From a methanotrophic endosymbiont of Bathymodiolus puteoserpentis (Logatchev) (GTDB taxonomy: Bacteria; Pseudomonadota; Gammaproteobacteria; Methylococcales; Methylomonadaceae): 64,000 bases of DNA. Under the pieces are notes generated by a model. That model saw nothing but the letters and a program-made list of their open reading frames with translations. It searched no databases and was not told where the DNA came from. The DNA is taken from the NCBI RefSeq assembly GCF_900128525.1, contig NZ_FQTQ01000064.1, positions 46,284 to 110,283 on the forward strand, read 5' to 3'. A program made the translations under genes and the position numbers. Below are positions 42,179-51,265 of this stretch, one piece after another; positions within the stretch are counted from its first letter, which is position 1, and the number at the start of each line of letters is the position of its first letter.

Positions 42179-43804
42179 ATGCTAAATGAAATAACTCTTA
42201 GTCATTTAGATTATGCTTTTGCTCGCTTCTTAACTCAGAAAAGTGGACTAAAAGATGAGCAAGGCAAACAGTTTGCAGCAATAGTGGCTAAGTTATCGTA
42301 TGCTCAGAGCCAAGGGCATAGTTGTTTTCAGTTAAGTGAAGCTGAGCTAACTGTAGTGCTGAACTCAGGTATGGCTGATGAAACTGGTACGTTACCTTTG
42401 GTATTGGAAGACAAGCAACTATATCTACAGCGTTATTGGAGCTATGAGTGTCAACTAGCGGAGAAATTAGTTAGTTTGATGGGGGCAGATTCTTTACTGA
42501 GTGGTTCTTCTGAGGTATTTGATCGATATTTTCCTGTTATTGACAGTATTAATTGGCAAAAGGAAGCGGCGATTACAGCTATAAAGTATCCGTTCACTAT
42601 TATAACAGGTGGGCCGGGCACAGGAAAAACAACAACAGTGGTTAAAATTCTAGCTTTGTTACAGGAATTTTCAGAAATTCCTTTAAATATCATGCTTGCA
42701 GCACCTACTGGAAAAGCTGCTATGAGGCTGCAAGAATCTATCGGGCAAAGTAAACATGATTTAGATTGTTCTGAGGCGTTAAAGGAAATGATTCCTGAAC
42801 AGGTTGTCACGATTCATCGCTTACTTGGAGCAAGGCCGCCATCGCCCTATTTTAAATATAATGCTGATTTACCTCTAGCCTGTGACATTGTTGTGGTCGA
42901 CGAAGTATCGATGATTGATTTACCTTTAATGACTAAATTGGTCAACGCTTTAAAAGTAAATGCACGGCTTATTTTATTAGGTGATAAAGATCAGCTAGCA
43001 TCGGTGGAAACAGGAACGGTATTGGCTGACTTAACGAATGCTTTGCCTGAGTACACGCAGGAGCTGAAAGTTTCTTACCGTTTTTCTGGACATATAAAAA
43101 CTTTCGCCGAAGCAATTAATCATCAGGAAGCTGATTTAGCTTGGGAATTATTAACAAAGAATTACGCAGAAGTTTGTTTTTTAAAAGAGGATCTAATTGA
43201 CTATATCGCTAATAAGCAAGTCGCTTATTTACAGCTTATTTCTGAAAATGCCAGCTTTACAGAATGTTACGCAGCTTTTAGTGAGTTTCAAGTGCTATGT
43301 GCAACGCGGGAGGGCTTATATAGTGTCGATGATATTAATTTTCGAGTGGTTCAAGCGCTGATAGAGCAACGACTTATCAAAAGCTCGGGTGATTGGTATA
43401 GCGGTCGACCTATCATGATTACGCAAAATGATGCAGTTCTGCAGTTATATAATGGCGATATAGGTATTTGTATGCCTGATACTGAAAATAGCGGACAATT
43501 AATGGTCTTTTTCTTACATGCTGATGGTGCTGTTAGGAAGTATTTACCTGCTCGCTTGCCTTATTGTGAAACTGTTTTTGCTATGACCATACATAAAAGT
43601 CAAGGCTCAGAGTTTGATGAGGTGTTATTGGTATTACCAGAAGTGATTAACCCAATATTAACTAAAGAGCTTATTTATACAGGAATAACGCGCGCTAAAA
43701 CCACGCTAAAAATGGTGACTAATAAAGAGGTATTCTTACAAACAATTAAACGTAAAGTTGAGCGTTTTAGTGGGCTTGCAGAGAGGATTAAGAAAATAGC
43801 TTGA
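42179..43804 (+). CDS. recD: Exonuclease V (RecBCD) alpha subunit RecD
   Basis: 541 residues (E. coli 608). Superfamily 1B helicase: Walker A GGPGTGKTTT with K150, Walker B VVVDEVSMIDL, LILLGDKDQLASVETGTVL, and near the end FAMTIHKSQGSEFDEVLLVL with ITRAKTTLKMV. There is no N-terminal helix-hairpin-helix block, so it is the RecBCD-type RecD1 and not RecD2. RecD is the fast 5'-3' motor of the RecBCD double-strand-break repair enzyme and is normally encoded right after recB. Here recD is directly downstream of the rRNA terminator, with neither recB nor recC in this window. Confidence 0.93.
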   Translation: MLNEITLSHLDYAFARFLTQKSGLKDEQGKQFAAIVAKLSYAQSQGHSCFQLSEAELTVVLNSGMADETGTLPLVLEDKQLYLQRYWSYECQLAEKLVSLMGADSLLSGSSEVFDRYFPVIDSINWQKEAAITAIKYPFTIITGGPGTGKTTTVVKILALLQEFSEIPLNIMLAAPTGKAAMRLQESIGQSKHDLDCSEALKEMIPEQVVTIHRLLGARPPSPYFKYNADLPLACDIVVVDEVSMIDLPLMTKLVNALKVNARLILLGDKDQLASVETGTVLADLTNALPEYTQELKVSYRFSGHIKTFAEAINHQEADLAWELLTKNYAEVCFLKEDLIDYIANKQVAYLQLISENASFTECYAAFSEFQVLCATREGLYSVDDINFRVVQALIEQRLIKSSGDWYSGRPIMITQNDAVLQLYNGDIGICMPDTENSGQLMVFFLHADGAVRKYLPARLPYCETVFAMTIHKSQGSEFDEVLLVLPEVINPILTKELIYTGITRAKTTLKMVTNKEVFLQTIKRKVERFSGLAERIKKIA

Positions 43805-43813
43805 GATGAAAGC

Positions 43814-43830
43814 TCAAGCTATTAGCTTGA
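43814..43830. terminator. Small hairpin between convergent recD and ubiK
   Basis: TCAAGCT-ATT-AGCTTGA is a perfect 7-base-pair stem. It lies 9 bases after the recD stop and 9 bases from the ubiK stop. No tight T-run on either side, so terminator function is only likely from position. Confidence 0.4.
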
Positions 43831-43838
43831 TGTTGAGG

Positions 43839-44087
43839 CTATTTTGAAATATGTTTTTCCATTTCAGCAACACGTTTTTCTAGATCTTCTAGCTTAGTGC
43901 GAGTTTTAGCTAAGACACCTTTTTGTACTTCAAATTCCTCGCGAGTCACTAAATCCATTTTACCCAAAGCACTTTGTAAAATAGCGCGAAAATTCTTCTC
44001 TAGGTCTTCTTTAAAGTTATTTAAGCCGGGAGGAATAGCATCGCTTAAACGGCTAGCGATATCATCAATTGATTTTGGATCAAACAT
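43839..44087 (-). CDS. ubiK: Ubiquinone biosynthesis accessory factor UbiK (YqiC/BMFP family)
   Basis: 82 residues, the usual size. An amphipathic N-terminal half (MFDPKSIDDIASRLSDAIPP) is followed by a C-terminal coiled coil, about 45-80, with heptad leucines and charged residues (TRTKLEDLEKRVAEMEKHIS). UbiK binds UbiJ and helps the Ubi complex in lipid-quinone synthesis; it also interacts with membranes as a trimer. Located between convergent recD and a MarR regulator on the same strand (35 bases between the two). Family assignment from the N-terminal wording and length. Confidence 0.9.
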   Translation of the reverse strand: MFDPKSIDDIASRLSDAIPPGLNNFKEDLEKNFRAILQSALGKMDLVTREEFEVQKGVLAKTRTKLEDLEKRVAEMEKHISK

Positions 44088-44122
44088 AAAAAATTCCAGT
44101 AGTGTTGTAAATAAAGCTTAGC

Positions 44123-44701
44123 TTAAACTAAGCCAGAATTGGTAACAGAGACATATTCGCGACAAATCTTTTCAATATCTGCTTGGCTCAATGGCTGCTG
44201 CATTAATAAACAATAATAGTGATCATTTTCTTCACTGAAAGTAATACAGTTTTTGCATTGGCCAAAGCTACTGGTGCCATTGACATTTTGTAAGGCAACG
44301 AGCGCCTCATAAAGTGCGGCACTAATGGAGTCAAACTGTTTATTCTCAATAGCTTGCTCTGCTTTAGTAAAGACATCAAAAGGAGTAATGTTTTGTAAAA
44401 GCGCTTGTCCCTCAGGTAAGATCTTCAGGTGTACGATACGTTTATCAGCATCATCTTGTTTTTTTTCAATAAATCCTTTACGCACTAAAACTTGTAAAGT
44501 TTGTGAAACGGTACCTTTAGTTAAGCCTAAGTAATCTGTGACAGCGGCTGGAGAGTCACTGAACCGATTGCAACTGGCTAAATAGTCTAGCGTTTGCACA
44601 TGGACGGGTTGTAGCCCTAACGCAGAATATTTTTTACGCTGCTCAGCTCTTAGTAGCGTGCTGATGCGCTCAATTAATTTTAAAGTGGTTAAATTATGCA
44701 T
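44123..44701 (-). CDS. MarR-family regulator with a four-cysteine C-terminal tail
   Basis: 192 residues, about 45 longer than ordinary MarR proteins. Winged-helix part, about 30-105: PVHVQTLDYLASCNRFSDSP, VTDYLGLTKGTVSQTLQVLV, RKGFIEKKQDDADKRIVHLK. The C-terminal extension contains C149-x2-C152, C164 and C180 (FGQCKNCITF, HYYCLLMQQP, DIEKICREY), a possible metal or iron-sulfur site or redox switch. It probably represses a nearby gene, perhaps itself; an imperfect TTAAACTAAGTTAA lies about 90 bases upstream of its ATG. Identity of the ligand and the reason for the cysteines are unknown to me. Confidence 0.85.
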   Translation of the reverse strand: MHNLTTLKLIERISTLLRAEQRKKYSALGLQPVHVQTLDYLASCNRFSDSPAAVTDYLGLTKGTVSQTLQVLVRKGFIEKKQDDADKRIVHLKILPEGQALLQNITPFDVFTKAEQAIENKQFDSISAALYEALVALQNVNGTSSFGQCKNCITFSEENDHYYCLLMQQPLSQADIEKICREYVSVTNSGLV

Positions 44702-45438
44702 GGCTGTATTTTAGCATCACTTAGAGTAGGTATAAACTAAAGCTGGTGTTTTTAAAGAATGCCTTTTATTTCTACTAGCGAGCTATCATTAAACTAAGTT
44801 AAATTGCTTGCAAACTACATCCAACCTTTAAAACTATGCGTATTTATGATATTTAGAAGCAGGTAAGTGGTGCTTAATTACAGGAGGAAGAGCAGCAAGG
44901 GTTGCCTCGGCCTGGTTCAAATTATGTGTAAAAATATCAGGTTATTGAGTGGGTGCAGGCTTCCTATTTTTAGAATAGAGAATGCAATAAAATATTGGTT
45001 AGTGTACTATAATTCTCGTAACTTCTCATTATGCACAGGTATTTGATATAGAGGATGCGCTTTATTCTTCAGCATATCCTATGACACTCTTTGTACCTGT
45101 TAAAAAGTATTTAATAAATTGTACCTTTACAAGCTATCCTTACCCCTAAAAATTCTTAGATTCATCATTTCATAATATAAATCAGTTAAAATATGAATTA
45201 AGAACTAAACCGGAATTGTAAAATCAAATGCTTAGAATATTGCAAGCGACTGAAGAGCAAGCGCTGATACCTAACCTTTTGATATCAATTATCTATAAAT
45301 TTAGCTCTTAATTCGCATTAAAGTAATTAAATACCAAGGTCATAGCCAAAATTAACTGCAATTACTTTCCGAATGATTCATATCTTCCTTACTACAGCCT
45401 AAAGACAAATTTAAAACACGTCATTTGCCCCAAAATTT
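44702..45438. other. Long intergenic region between marR and gspE
   Basis: 737 bases, divergent spacer, no protein-coding gene that I can support. It holds an imperfect palindrome TTAAACTAAGTTAA (44789-44802). It also has a 15-base inverted repeat with one mismatch, GAATTAAGAACTAAA (45195-45209) and TTTAGCTCTTAATTC (45300-45314), which spans about 120 bases and looks MITE-like, though no target duplication is visible. Promoters for the T2SS operon must lie here; I find no near-consensus pair. Confidence 0.5.
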
Positions 45439-47121
45439 ATGAGCTACCAGACATTTATCAATACCCTTATTACGCAACAATCATTGCGTGAAAGTGACTT
45501 AAATAAAGTCAATAAAATTCAGCAACAAATGCAAGAAACAGGGTTGCCTTTACTCTTGGTGAAATTAGGGTTATGTTCTGAAAAAGATGTCGCGGGGGCT
45601 TTAGCAAAAGTGTCTGACTTAAGTGTCCTAGAACCTGCTGATTATCCTGATAGTCCAGTATTGCCCGATGATATTTCTTTACGTTTCTTAAAGGAGTTCC
45701 ATGTTGTTGGCATTTCAGCGGATGAGCATAAAATGGTTATTGCCGTTTTAGATCCTGAGAATAGCTTTATTAAACAGGCATTGAGCTTAAAATGCGAGTT
45801 ACCGATAGAGCTAAAAATTGGCCTTTTATCTGACATAGATAAAGCTATAGAGCGCCAATATGGTGGCGGCAAGTCACAGATGGGACAAATTACTGATAAT
45901 TTGGATGCCAGTGAATCCCTGGATGATATCGAGCATTTAAAGGATTTAGCCAGTGAAGCTCCGGTTATTCGTATGGTGAACTTAGTCTTTCAACGCGCAC
46001 TAGAGAGTAAAGCATCGGATATTCATTTTGAACCCTTTGAAAATGCTTTAATCATTCGTTTGCGTATTGATGGCGTGTTACAACAAATAGAAGGTCCTTC
46101 GGTTAGTGCGACAGCGGCCATCATTTCCAGAATTAAATTGATGGCAAAGTTAAATATTGCAGAGCGCCGCTTGCCTCAAGATGGACGTATCAAAATACAA
46201 ATGCAAGGCAAGGAAATTGATTTACGTGTATCGACCACGCCGACCATGTATGGTGAGAGTGTTGTGATACGCTTACTGGATAAAGAAAATGTGGTCTTTG
46301 ATTTTGCATCATTAGGTTTTGAAGAGGCTAATGAAAAGCAGTTTATTCAGGTTTTAAATAAACCGCATGGCATTATATTAATTACTGGGCCAACAGGTAG
46401 TGGTAAATCAACGACTTTATATACCGCGTTAAGTTACTTAAATACGCCAGGACAAAAAATTATCACGGTTGAAGATCCTGTTGAATATCAGTTGCAAGGG
46501 GTTAACCAAATTCAGGCAAAACCTAAAATAGGCTTAACTTTTAGCAGCGCTTTACGCTCTATTGTTCGGCAAGATCCCGATATTATTATGATTGGTGAAA
46601 TGCGTGATTTAGAAACGGCTAAAATTGCTGTACAGTCCGCATTAACGGGGCATATGGTTTTATCTACATTGCATACCAATGATGCCGCTGGCGGGCTGGC
46701 ACGCTTATTAGATATGGGGTTGGATGACTATTTATTAACTTCGACAGTGAATGGTATTTTAGCGCAAAGGCTGGTTAGAAAACTGTGTATGCATTGTCGT
46801 GAGCCTTATCAGCCTCCTCCTGAAGTAATTAAAGAAAAAGGTTTGACGCGGTTCTTGAAAGAAGGGAAATTGACCTTATATCATGCTAAAGGCTGTAAAG
46901 AATGTGGTGATATTGGATATAGTGGACGTTTGGCGATTATTGAGTTTTTAGTGATGAATGATGCTTTAAGGAAAATGGTCATGGAACATAAAGAATCGGG
47001 ATTGATTCAAGAAGAAGCGGTAAAAGGCGGCATGTTAAGTATTTATCAAGATGGCTTAGCAAAGGCAGCAAAAGGCATGACGACCTTAGAAGAGGTTTTA
47101 CGCGTCACAACGGAAGTCTAA
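45439..47121 (+). CDS. gspE: Type II secretion ATPase GspE (XpsE-like)
   Basis: 560 residues. N-terminal domain, about 1-145, is MshEN-like (LPLLLVKLGLCSEKDVAGAL, GISADEHKMVIAVLDP), though the first cyclic-di-GMP motif arginine is not evident. The ATPase core has ASDIHFEPFENALIIRLRID, Walker A GPTGSGKSTT (317-326), IITVEDPVEYQLQGVNQIQ and GHMVLSTLHTNDAAGGLARL. A tetracysteine zinc module is present: CMHC...CKEC. GspE sits on the cytoplasmic face and powers pseudopilus assembly. It opens an eleven-gene operon and is 1 base from gspF. Confidence 0.96.
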   Translation: MSYQTFINTLITQQSLRESDLNKVNKIQQQMQETGLPLLLVKLGLCSEKDVAGALAKVSDLSVLEPADYPDSPVLPDDISLRFLKEFHVVGISADEHKMVIAVLDPENSFIKQALSLKCELPIELKIGLLSDIDKAIERQYGGGKSQMGQITDNLDASESLDDIEHLKDLASEAPVIRMVNLVFQRALESKASDIHFEPFENALIIRLRIDGVLQQIEGPSVSATAAIISRIKLMAKLNIAERRLPQDGRIKIQMQGKEIDLRVSTTPTMYGESVVIRLLDKENVVFDFASLGFEEANEKQFIQVLNKPHGIILITGPTGSGKSTTLYTALSYLNTPGQKIITVEDPVEYQLQGVNQIQAKPKIGLTFSSALRSIVRQDPDIIMIGEMRDLETAKIAVQSALTGHMVLSTLHTNDAAGGLARLLDMGLDDYLLTSTVNGILAQRLVRKLCMHCREPYQPPPEVIKEKGLTRFLKEGKLTLYHAKGCKECGDIGYSGRLAIIEFLVMNDALRKMVMEHKESGLIQEEAVKGGMLSIYQDGLAKAAKGMTTLEEVLRVTTEV

Positions 47122-47122
47122 A

Positions 47123-48340
47123 ATGACTTTATTTGTTTATAAGGCGGTAGCACATGACGGCACTGTTCAAGAAGGGACTAAAGAAGCAAAAGATGAAGCC
47201 CATCTTATTGATTATTTGCAGTCTGAAGGTTTAATTCCGCTCAAAATATCTTTGTCAGGCTCTAGTCTGTCACATTTGTTTTCTTTTAAACGGTCTCAGG
47301 AAGGGCTGTCACAAAAAGAAGTGAATCTATTTACTAAAGAATTGGCGACCTTATTGCAAGCAGGATTGCCTTTAGATAGGTCTTTAGTGGTATTAATGGA
47401 ATTAATAGACCCTGATTCTAAAATACATGACTTAATTAAAAAAGTGCTGGAGCGCGTTAAAGGTGGGGTGAACTTGGCGGATGCTTTAGAGGCTGAATCG
47501 AGTGCTTTTTCACGCTTTTATATTAATATGCTGCGTGCAGGTGAGGCGGGTGGTAGCGTTGATATTGTTTTAGGCCAGTTATCTGAATATTTAGAGAAAT
47601 CTAAGGAATTAAAAGATACTGTTAGCACAGCATTAATTTACCCCACCGTGCTTGTTGTTATGGCCTTAGGCTCGGTATTTTTATTACTGACTTTTGTGGT
47701 TCCACAATTTACGGAGATGTTTGAAAGTGCGGGTAAGGAGTTGCCAATATCTACCCAAATTGTCGTCGGCACAGCGGAGTGGCTACAAAGCTACTGGTGG
47801 ATTTTATTAATCGGTGGGTTTGCTACCTTTTTTATCATGCGCTATGAATTAACAGTAGGCCCTAGAAAAGCACAATGGGACGGTATTATTTTATCGCTGC
47901 CCTTATTTGGGGAAATTATCCGTAATACCAGCACGACTAATTTTACCCGTACTTTAGGCACCTTATTATCTAATGGTGTTCCTATATTAACAGCACTAGG
48001 CATTGTTAAGGGGACATTGAGTAATTTGGTGTTAATTGATGCTTTGACGCTTGCTGAGGATAATTTAAAGCAAGGTAAAGATATGTCCAGCGCGTTAATA
48101 GAGTCTGGACAATTCCCAAAAATGGCGACCCAAATGATCAAAATGGGTGAAGAAACGGGAAAAATGGAAGAAATGTTAGCAAGGACAGCTGAGACTTATG
48201 ATAAACAGCTTAAAATAACCATTGAACGTATGCTGGCGATGCTGGAGCCTATTTTAATTGTTACTTTAGGGCTGCTAATTGCGGGTATTATTATTTCTAT
48301 TTTATCGGCTATTCTAAGTGTTAATGATTTAGCCTTTTAA
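47123..48340 (+). CDS. gspF: Type II secretion inner-membrane platform protein GspF
   Basis: 405 residues, the normal length. Two repeated cytoplasmic domains, about 65-190 and 270-370, and three membrane segments (about 170-195, 220-242, 375-398). Typical wording: FTKELATLLQAGLPLDRSLV, FSRFYINMLRAGEAGGSVDI, FTRTLGTLLSNGVPILTALG, MATQMIKMGEETGKMEEMLA. GspF is the base on which the pseudopilus is assembled by GspE. It starts 1 base after the gspE stop, and gspG follows 34 bases later. Confidence 0.96.
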   Translation: MTLFVYKAVAHDGTVQEGTKEAKDEAHLIDYLQSEGLIPLKISLSGSSLSHLFSFKRSQEGLSQKEVNLFTKELATLLQAGLPLDRSLVVLMELIDPDSKIHDLIKKVLERVKGGVNLADALEAESSAFSRFYINMLRAGEAGGSVDIVLGQLSEYLEKSKELKDTVSTALIYPTVLVVMALGSVFLLLTFVVPQFTEMFESAGKELPISTQIVVGTAEWLQSYWWILLIGGFATFFIMRYELTVGPRKAQWDGIILSLPLFGEIIRNTSTTNFTRTLGTLLSNGVPILTALGIVKGTLSNLVLIDALTLAEDNLKQGKDMSSALIESGQFPKMATQMIKMGEETGKMEEMLARTAETYDKQLKITIERMLAMLEPILIVTLGLLIAGIIISILSAILSVNDLAF

Positions 48341-48374
48341 CACAAAATAACAAATCCTAAAACTGAGAGAGAAA

Positions 48375-48800
48375 ATGAAACACTTTAAAAAACCAATGTC
48401 AGGATTCACTTTAATTGAATTATTAGTGGTACTTGCAATTATAGGTCTATTAGCTGGTTTGGTTGGACCGCAAGTAATGAAACATTTAGGTAGCTCAAAA
48501 ACTAAAGCTGCTAAAGTACAAATTGAAGATTTAGCAGGTGCATTGGATATGTATCGTATGGATGTTGGCCGTTACCCTAGTACCGAAGAAGGCTTAAAAT
48601 CATTAGTAGAAAAACCTGCAAATGCACGTTCTTGGAACGGTCCTTATTTACGCAAAAATAATGTGCCTCAAGATCCTTGGGTGTATGACTATCATTATGC
48701 GTCTCCTGGTGAGCACGGACGTTTTGATATTTATTCTTTGGGTGCTGATAATGCGCCTGGTGGTGAGGGTGAAGATCAAGATGTTAATAGCTGGGAGTAA
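48375..48800 (+). CDS. gspG: Major pseudopilin GspG
   Basis: 141 residues. Type IV-like leader with cleavage after glycine: MKHFKKPMSG then FTLIELLVVLAIIGLLAGLV, with the E5 residue. The globular part shows IEDLAGALDMYRMDVGRYPS, GLKSLVEKPANARSWNGPYL and the C-terminal calcium loop LGADNAPGGEGEDQDVNSWE. It is the main subunit of the pseudopilus. The prepilin peptidase (GspO/PilD) needed for processing is not in this cluster, so a shared one elsewhere is expected. Confidence 0.97.
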   Translation: MKHFKKPMSGFTLIELLVVLAIIGLLAGLVGPQVMKHLGSSKTKAAKVQIEDLAGALDMYRMDVGRYPSTEEGLKSLVEKPANARSWNGPYLRKNNVPQDPWVYDYHYASPGEHGRFDIYSLGADNAPGGEGEDQDVNSWE

Positions 48801-48812
48801 AACTTAAGTATT

Positions 48813-49253
48813 GTGCGCACAAAAGGGTTTACTTTAATAGAGCTACTGTTGGTGATTGTGATTATTGCTATCAGTGCTGCAGTCGTGGCACCTAATATTG
48901 GCTCTGGAAATCAAACGGCTAAGTTGAAGAGTTCGATGCGGGATATTGCATCAGCGCTACGCTTTGCTCGTGGGCATGCGCTGAGCCAACATAAAGAAAG
49001 CCGCGTCTTATTTAATTTACAAGATAATACCTATCAGATTACCGGTAAAACAAAAACATACCGGATAGCGAAAGAAATAGAAGTGACCTTAGATTTAGCA
49101 CAATCACAGATTATTGATGAGACACAGGGTAGTATTCGTTTTTTCCCTGATGGCTCATCAACGGGGGGCCGAGTTACTTTAGAGGTCGCGGGTAATAAAC
49201 GACAACTAGATGTTAATTGGTTGACAGGGCATGTGGAAATAAATGACCAGTAA
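48813..49253 (+). CDS. gspH: Minor pseudopilin GspH
   Basis: 146 residues from GTG 48813. Leader MRTKG followed by FTLIELLLVIVIIAISAAVV with the E5 residue; the rest has the GspH-type ASALRFARGHALSQHKESRV and GSIRFFPDGSSTGGRVTLE signatures. GspH is a minor pseudopilin that helps form the tip. It lies 12 bases after gspG and overlaps gspI by 11 bases. No strong ribosome-binding site precedes the GTG, so translation may be coupled to gspG. Confidence 0.93.
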   Translation: MRTKGFTLIELLLVIVIIAISAAVVAPNIGSGNQTAKLKSSMRDIASALRFARGHALSQHKESRVLFNLQDNTYQITGKTKTYRIAKEIEVTLDLAQSQIIDETQGSIRFFPDGSSTGGRVTLEVAGNKRQLDVNWLTGHVEINDQ

Positions 49254-49647
49254 ACGACAGTTACAAGCTGGGTTTTCTTTGCTGGAAATTTTAATTGCTT
49301 TTTCTATCTTGGCATTGTCTTTAGGTATTTTATTGAACATTTTTTCCGGTGGATTAAGGCGGACGATTGTTTCTGAAGAGTATCAACAAGCGGTGATAAT
49401 TGCGCAAGCAAAGATGGCAGCAGCAGGTGTTGAATTACCCCTGAATGAAGGACAAAAACAAGGGCAGGTATTAGACAAATACAATTGGTCTCTTATTATG
49501 CAGCCCCTTAATACGGATGATGTTGCTGCCGCATCTGAAGCCATGGGGGTTCAGGTTTACGAAGTCATTTCTCGTGTACAGTGGATGGCCGGAGACAATG
49601 ATCGGCTGGTTGAGTTGATTACGCTTAAGTTATCTAAAAAAGAATGA
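49243..49647 (+). CDS. gspI: Minor pseudopilin GspI
   Basis: 134 residues. Leader MTSKRQLQAG then FSLLEILIAFSILALSLGIL with E5. The small globular part shows QAVIIAQAKMAAAGVELPLN and ISRVQWMAGD. GspI forms the tip complex with GspJ and GspK. It overlaps gspH by 11 bases and gspJ by 4 bases, so the pseudopilin genes are translationally chained. Assignment rests on leader, order and length. Confidence 0.92.
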   Translation: MTSKRQLQAGFSLLEILIAFSILALSLGILLNIFSGGLRRTIVSEEYQQAVIIAQAKMAAAGVELPLNEGQKQGQVLDKYNWSLIMQPLNTDDVAAASEAMGVQVYEVISRVQWMAGDNDRLVELITLKLSKKE

Positions 49648-50342
49648 TAAAAGCTCAATACAGGCATACAGGGTTTACTTTATTAGAAGTGTTGATTGGT
49701 ATGAGCATTATGAGCGTTATGATGTTATTACTGTTCGCAAGTCTACGTGTTTGCGTGCAAAACTGGAATGCTGGTGAGAAAAAAATTGCCCAAGTCAGCC
49801 AAGCCGCGACTGTGCAGACTTTTTTGTACAATAAATTACAGACGGTGTTGCCTTTAGATGTTGACACGGAAGATGGCAAACAGTTTTCCTTTAGTGGTGA
49901 TATAAATACACTGGAGTTTGTTGCCGCCATGCCCGCAAGTGCAGCACGGCTAGGATTGCAGATATTCAAACTCAGCCTTATACCGAGCAAAAACAATCAA
50001 GGTAAAGAGTTAATGGTTGATATTAAACCATTTTTTGGACAAAGTGATGAGACAAGCTGGAAAGAAGAGCAGGTGGTTATCTTAAAGAATGTGCAACGTC
50101 TTCATTTTGCCTATTTTAATGCTGACGATACTAAGGATGACGCGGGCTGGCAGAAGGAGTGGCTAGATAAGTTTGAGCTTCCTGACTTGATTAGTGTTGA
50201 TATAGAGCTTATGAATGGTGAGCTGTGGCCACAAATAGTTGTTGAATTGAAGGTGGATGACGTTGCTGCGGGTGGGGCTGCGGTAGGAAAGAGAGGGCGT
50301 AACCCTTTTGGTATTGTGAATGGCAAATTTACCTCGCCATGA
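49644..50342 (+). CDS. gspJ: Minor pseudopilin GspJ
   Basis: 232 residues. Leader MIKAQYRHTG then FTLLEVLIGMSIMSVMMLLL with E5. The globular part is larger than in GspH or GspI and has the GspJ-type FLYNKLQTVLPL, LQIFKLSLIPS and VVILKNVQRLHFAYFNADD. Tip component with GspI and GspK. It overlaps gspI and gspK by 4 bases each. The C-terminal part is less conserved, so some details are inferred from order. Confidence 0.9.
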   Translation: MIKAQYRHTGFTLLEVLIGMSIMSVMMLLLFASLRVCVQNWNAGEKKIAQVSQAATVQTFLYNKLQTVLPLDVDTEDGKQFSFSGDINTLEFVAAMPASAARLGLQIFKLSLIPSKNNQGKELMVDIKPFFGQSDETSWKEEQVVILKNVQRLHFAYFNADDTKDDAGWQKEWLDKFELPDLISVDIELMNGELWPQIVVELKVDDVAAGGAAVGKRGRNPFGIVNGKFTSP

Positions 50343-51265
50343 AGTCGAATAAAGGCTTAGCATTAATTGTCGTTTTGTGGGTGATTACCTTATTAACGAT
50401 TATGGCCAGTAGTTTTGCGTTAACAATACAGCGAGAAAGTGCCATTATTTCTGGAATAAAGGAAAAGGCTGAAGCTCAAGCCTTGGCTGAAGCGGGTATA
50501 AATTATGCAGTTGTCATGCTATTTAATACTAATGCCGAGCAGCAATGGCAAAGTACTAATAGTTTATATGAGGTGAATTATGCAGGTAAAAATATTCGTA
50601 TCCTGATCGCCGATGAATCGGGAAAAGTAAATATTAATTATGCAGATAAACAGCAATTATTAGACTTATTAAACTTTGCCCAAGTTGAGGAGGCACAGGC
50701 GGATAGTCTAAGTGATGCGATTATTGATTGGCGCGATAAAGATGATTTAATAGGGTTGAATGGGGCTGAAGAACAACAATATAAGGATGCAGGGCTTAAA
50801 TATAGACCGCGTAATAATTTATTTAACAGCGTGGAAGAATTACAAATGGTGCTGGGCATGACCCCCAAGATATATCAACAAATAGAAGATATGATCAGCG
50901 TATACACTAAAAAAGCAGCTATTAACCCCGCAACTGCGTCACGCTCTGTATTACTCACATTGCCTGATGCGACCGAGGCATTAGTTGATGAATATATGCA
51001 ACAAAGAGCAGAAAATCAGCGTAATAAGCAAGCAGTTGTAGCGCCTGATTGGTATAATTCTGCGACTGCTACTAGCAATGTTTATATGATTATTTCCGAG
51101 GCCATGATAGAGAGAGGTAGTACCGCAGCCACAATGGCTGTTATTAGAAAAGGACAAGCAAAAAATGGTTTGCCCTTTCAAATTTTAAAATGGGTTAAGG
51201 ACTACTCTGTGCGTTCTTTATTTTTGCCTGAGAATGATCAATGGATTATAAATTCAGATGTTTAA
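50339..51265 (+). CDS. gspK: Minor pseudopilin GspK
   Basis: 308 residues, the largest pseudopilin. Leader MKSNKG then LALIVVLWVITLLTIMASSF; the glutamate at +5 is replaced by valine, which is the rule for GspK. The rest includes VNINYADKQQLLDLLNFAQV, AIIDWRDKDDLIGLNGAEE and the region FNSVEELQMVLGMTPKIYQQ, all typical. GspK caps the pseudopilus tip. It overlaps gspJ by 4 bases and gspL by 8. Confidence 0.94.
   Translation: MKSNKGLALIVVLWVITLLTIMASSFALTIQRESAIISGIKEKAEAQALAEAGINYAVVMLFNTNAEQQWQSTNSLYEVNYAGKNIRILIADESGKVNINYADKQQLLDLLNFAQVEEAQADSLSDAIIDWRDKDDLIGLNGAEEQQYKDAGLKYRPRNNLFNSVEELQMVLGMTPKIYQQIEDMISVYTKKAAINPATASRSVLLTLPDATEALVDEYMQQRAENQRNKQAVVAPDWYNSATATSNVYMIISEAMIERGSTAATMAVIRKGQAKNGLPFQILKWVKDYSVRSLFLPENDQWIINSDV

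Noticed and set aside
45228..45311. A 27-codon frame before gspE as a leader peptide
   Set aside because: No ribosome-binding site, no attenuator-like structure, and the length is ordinary for random AT-rich DNA.
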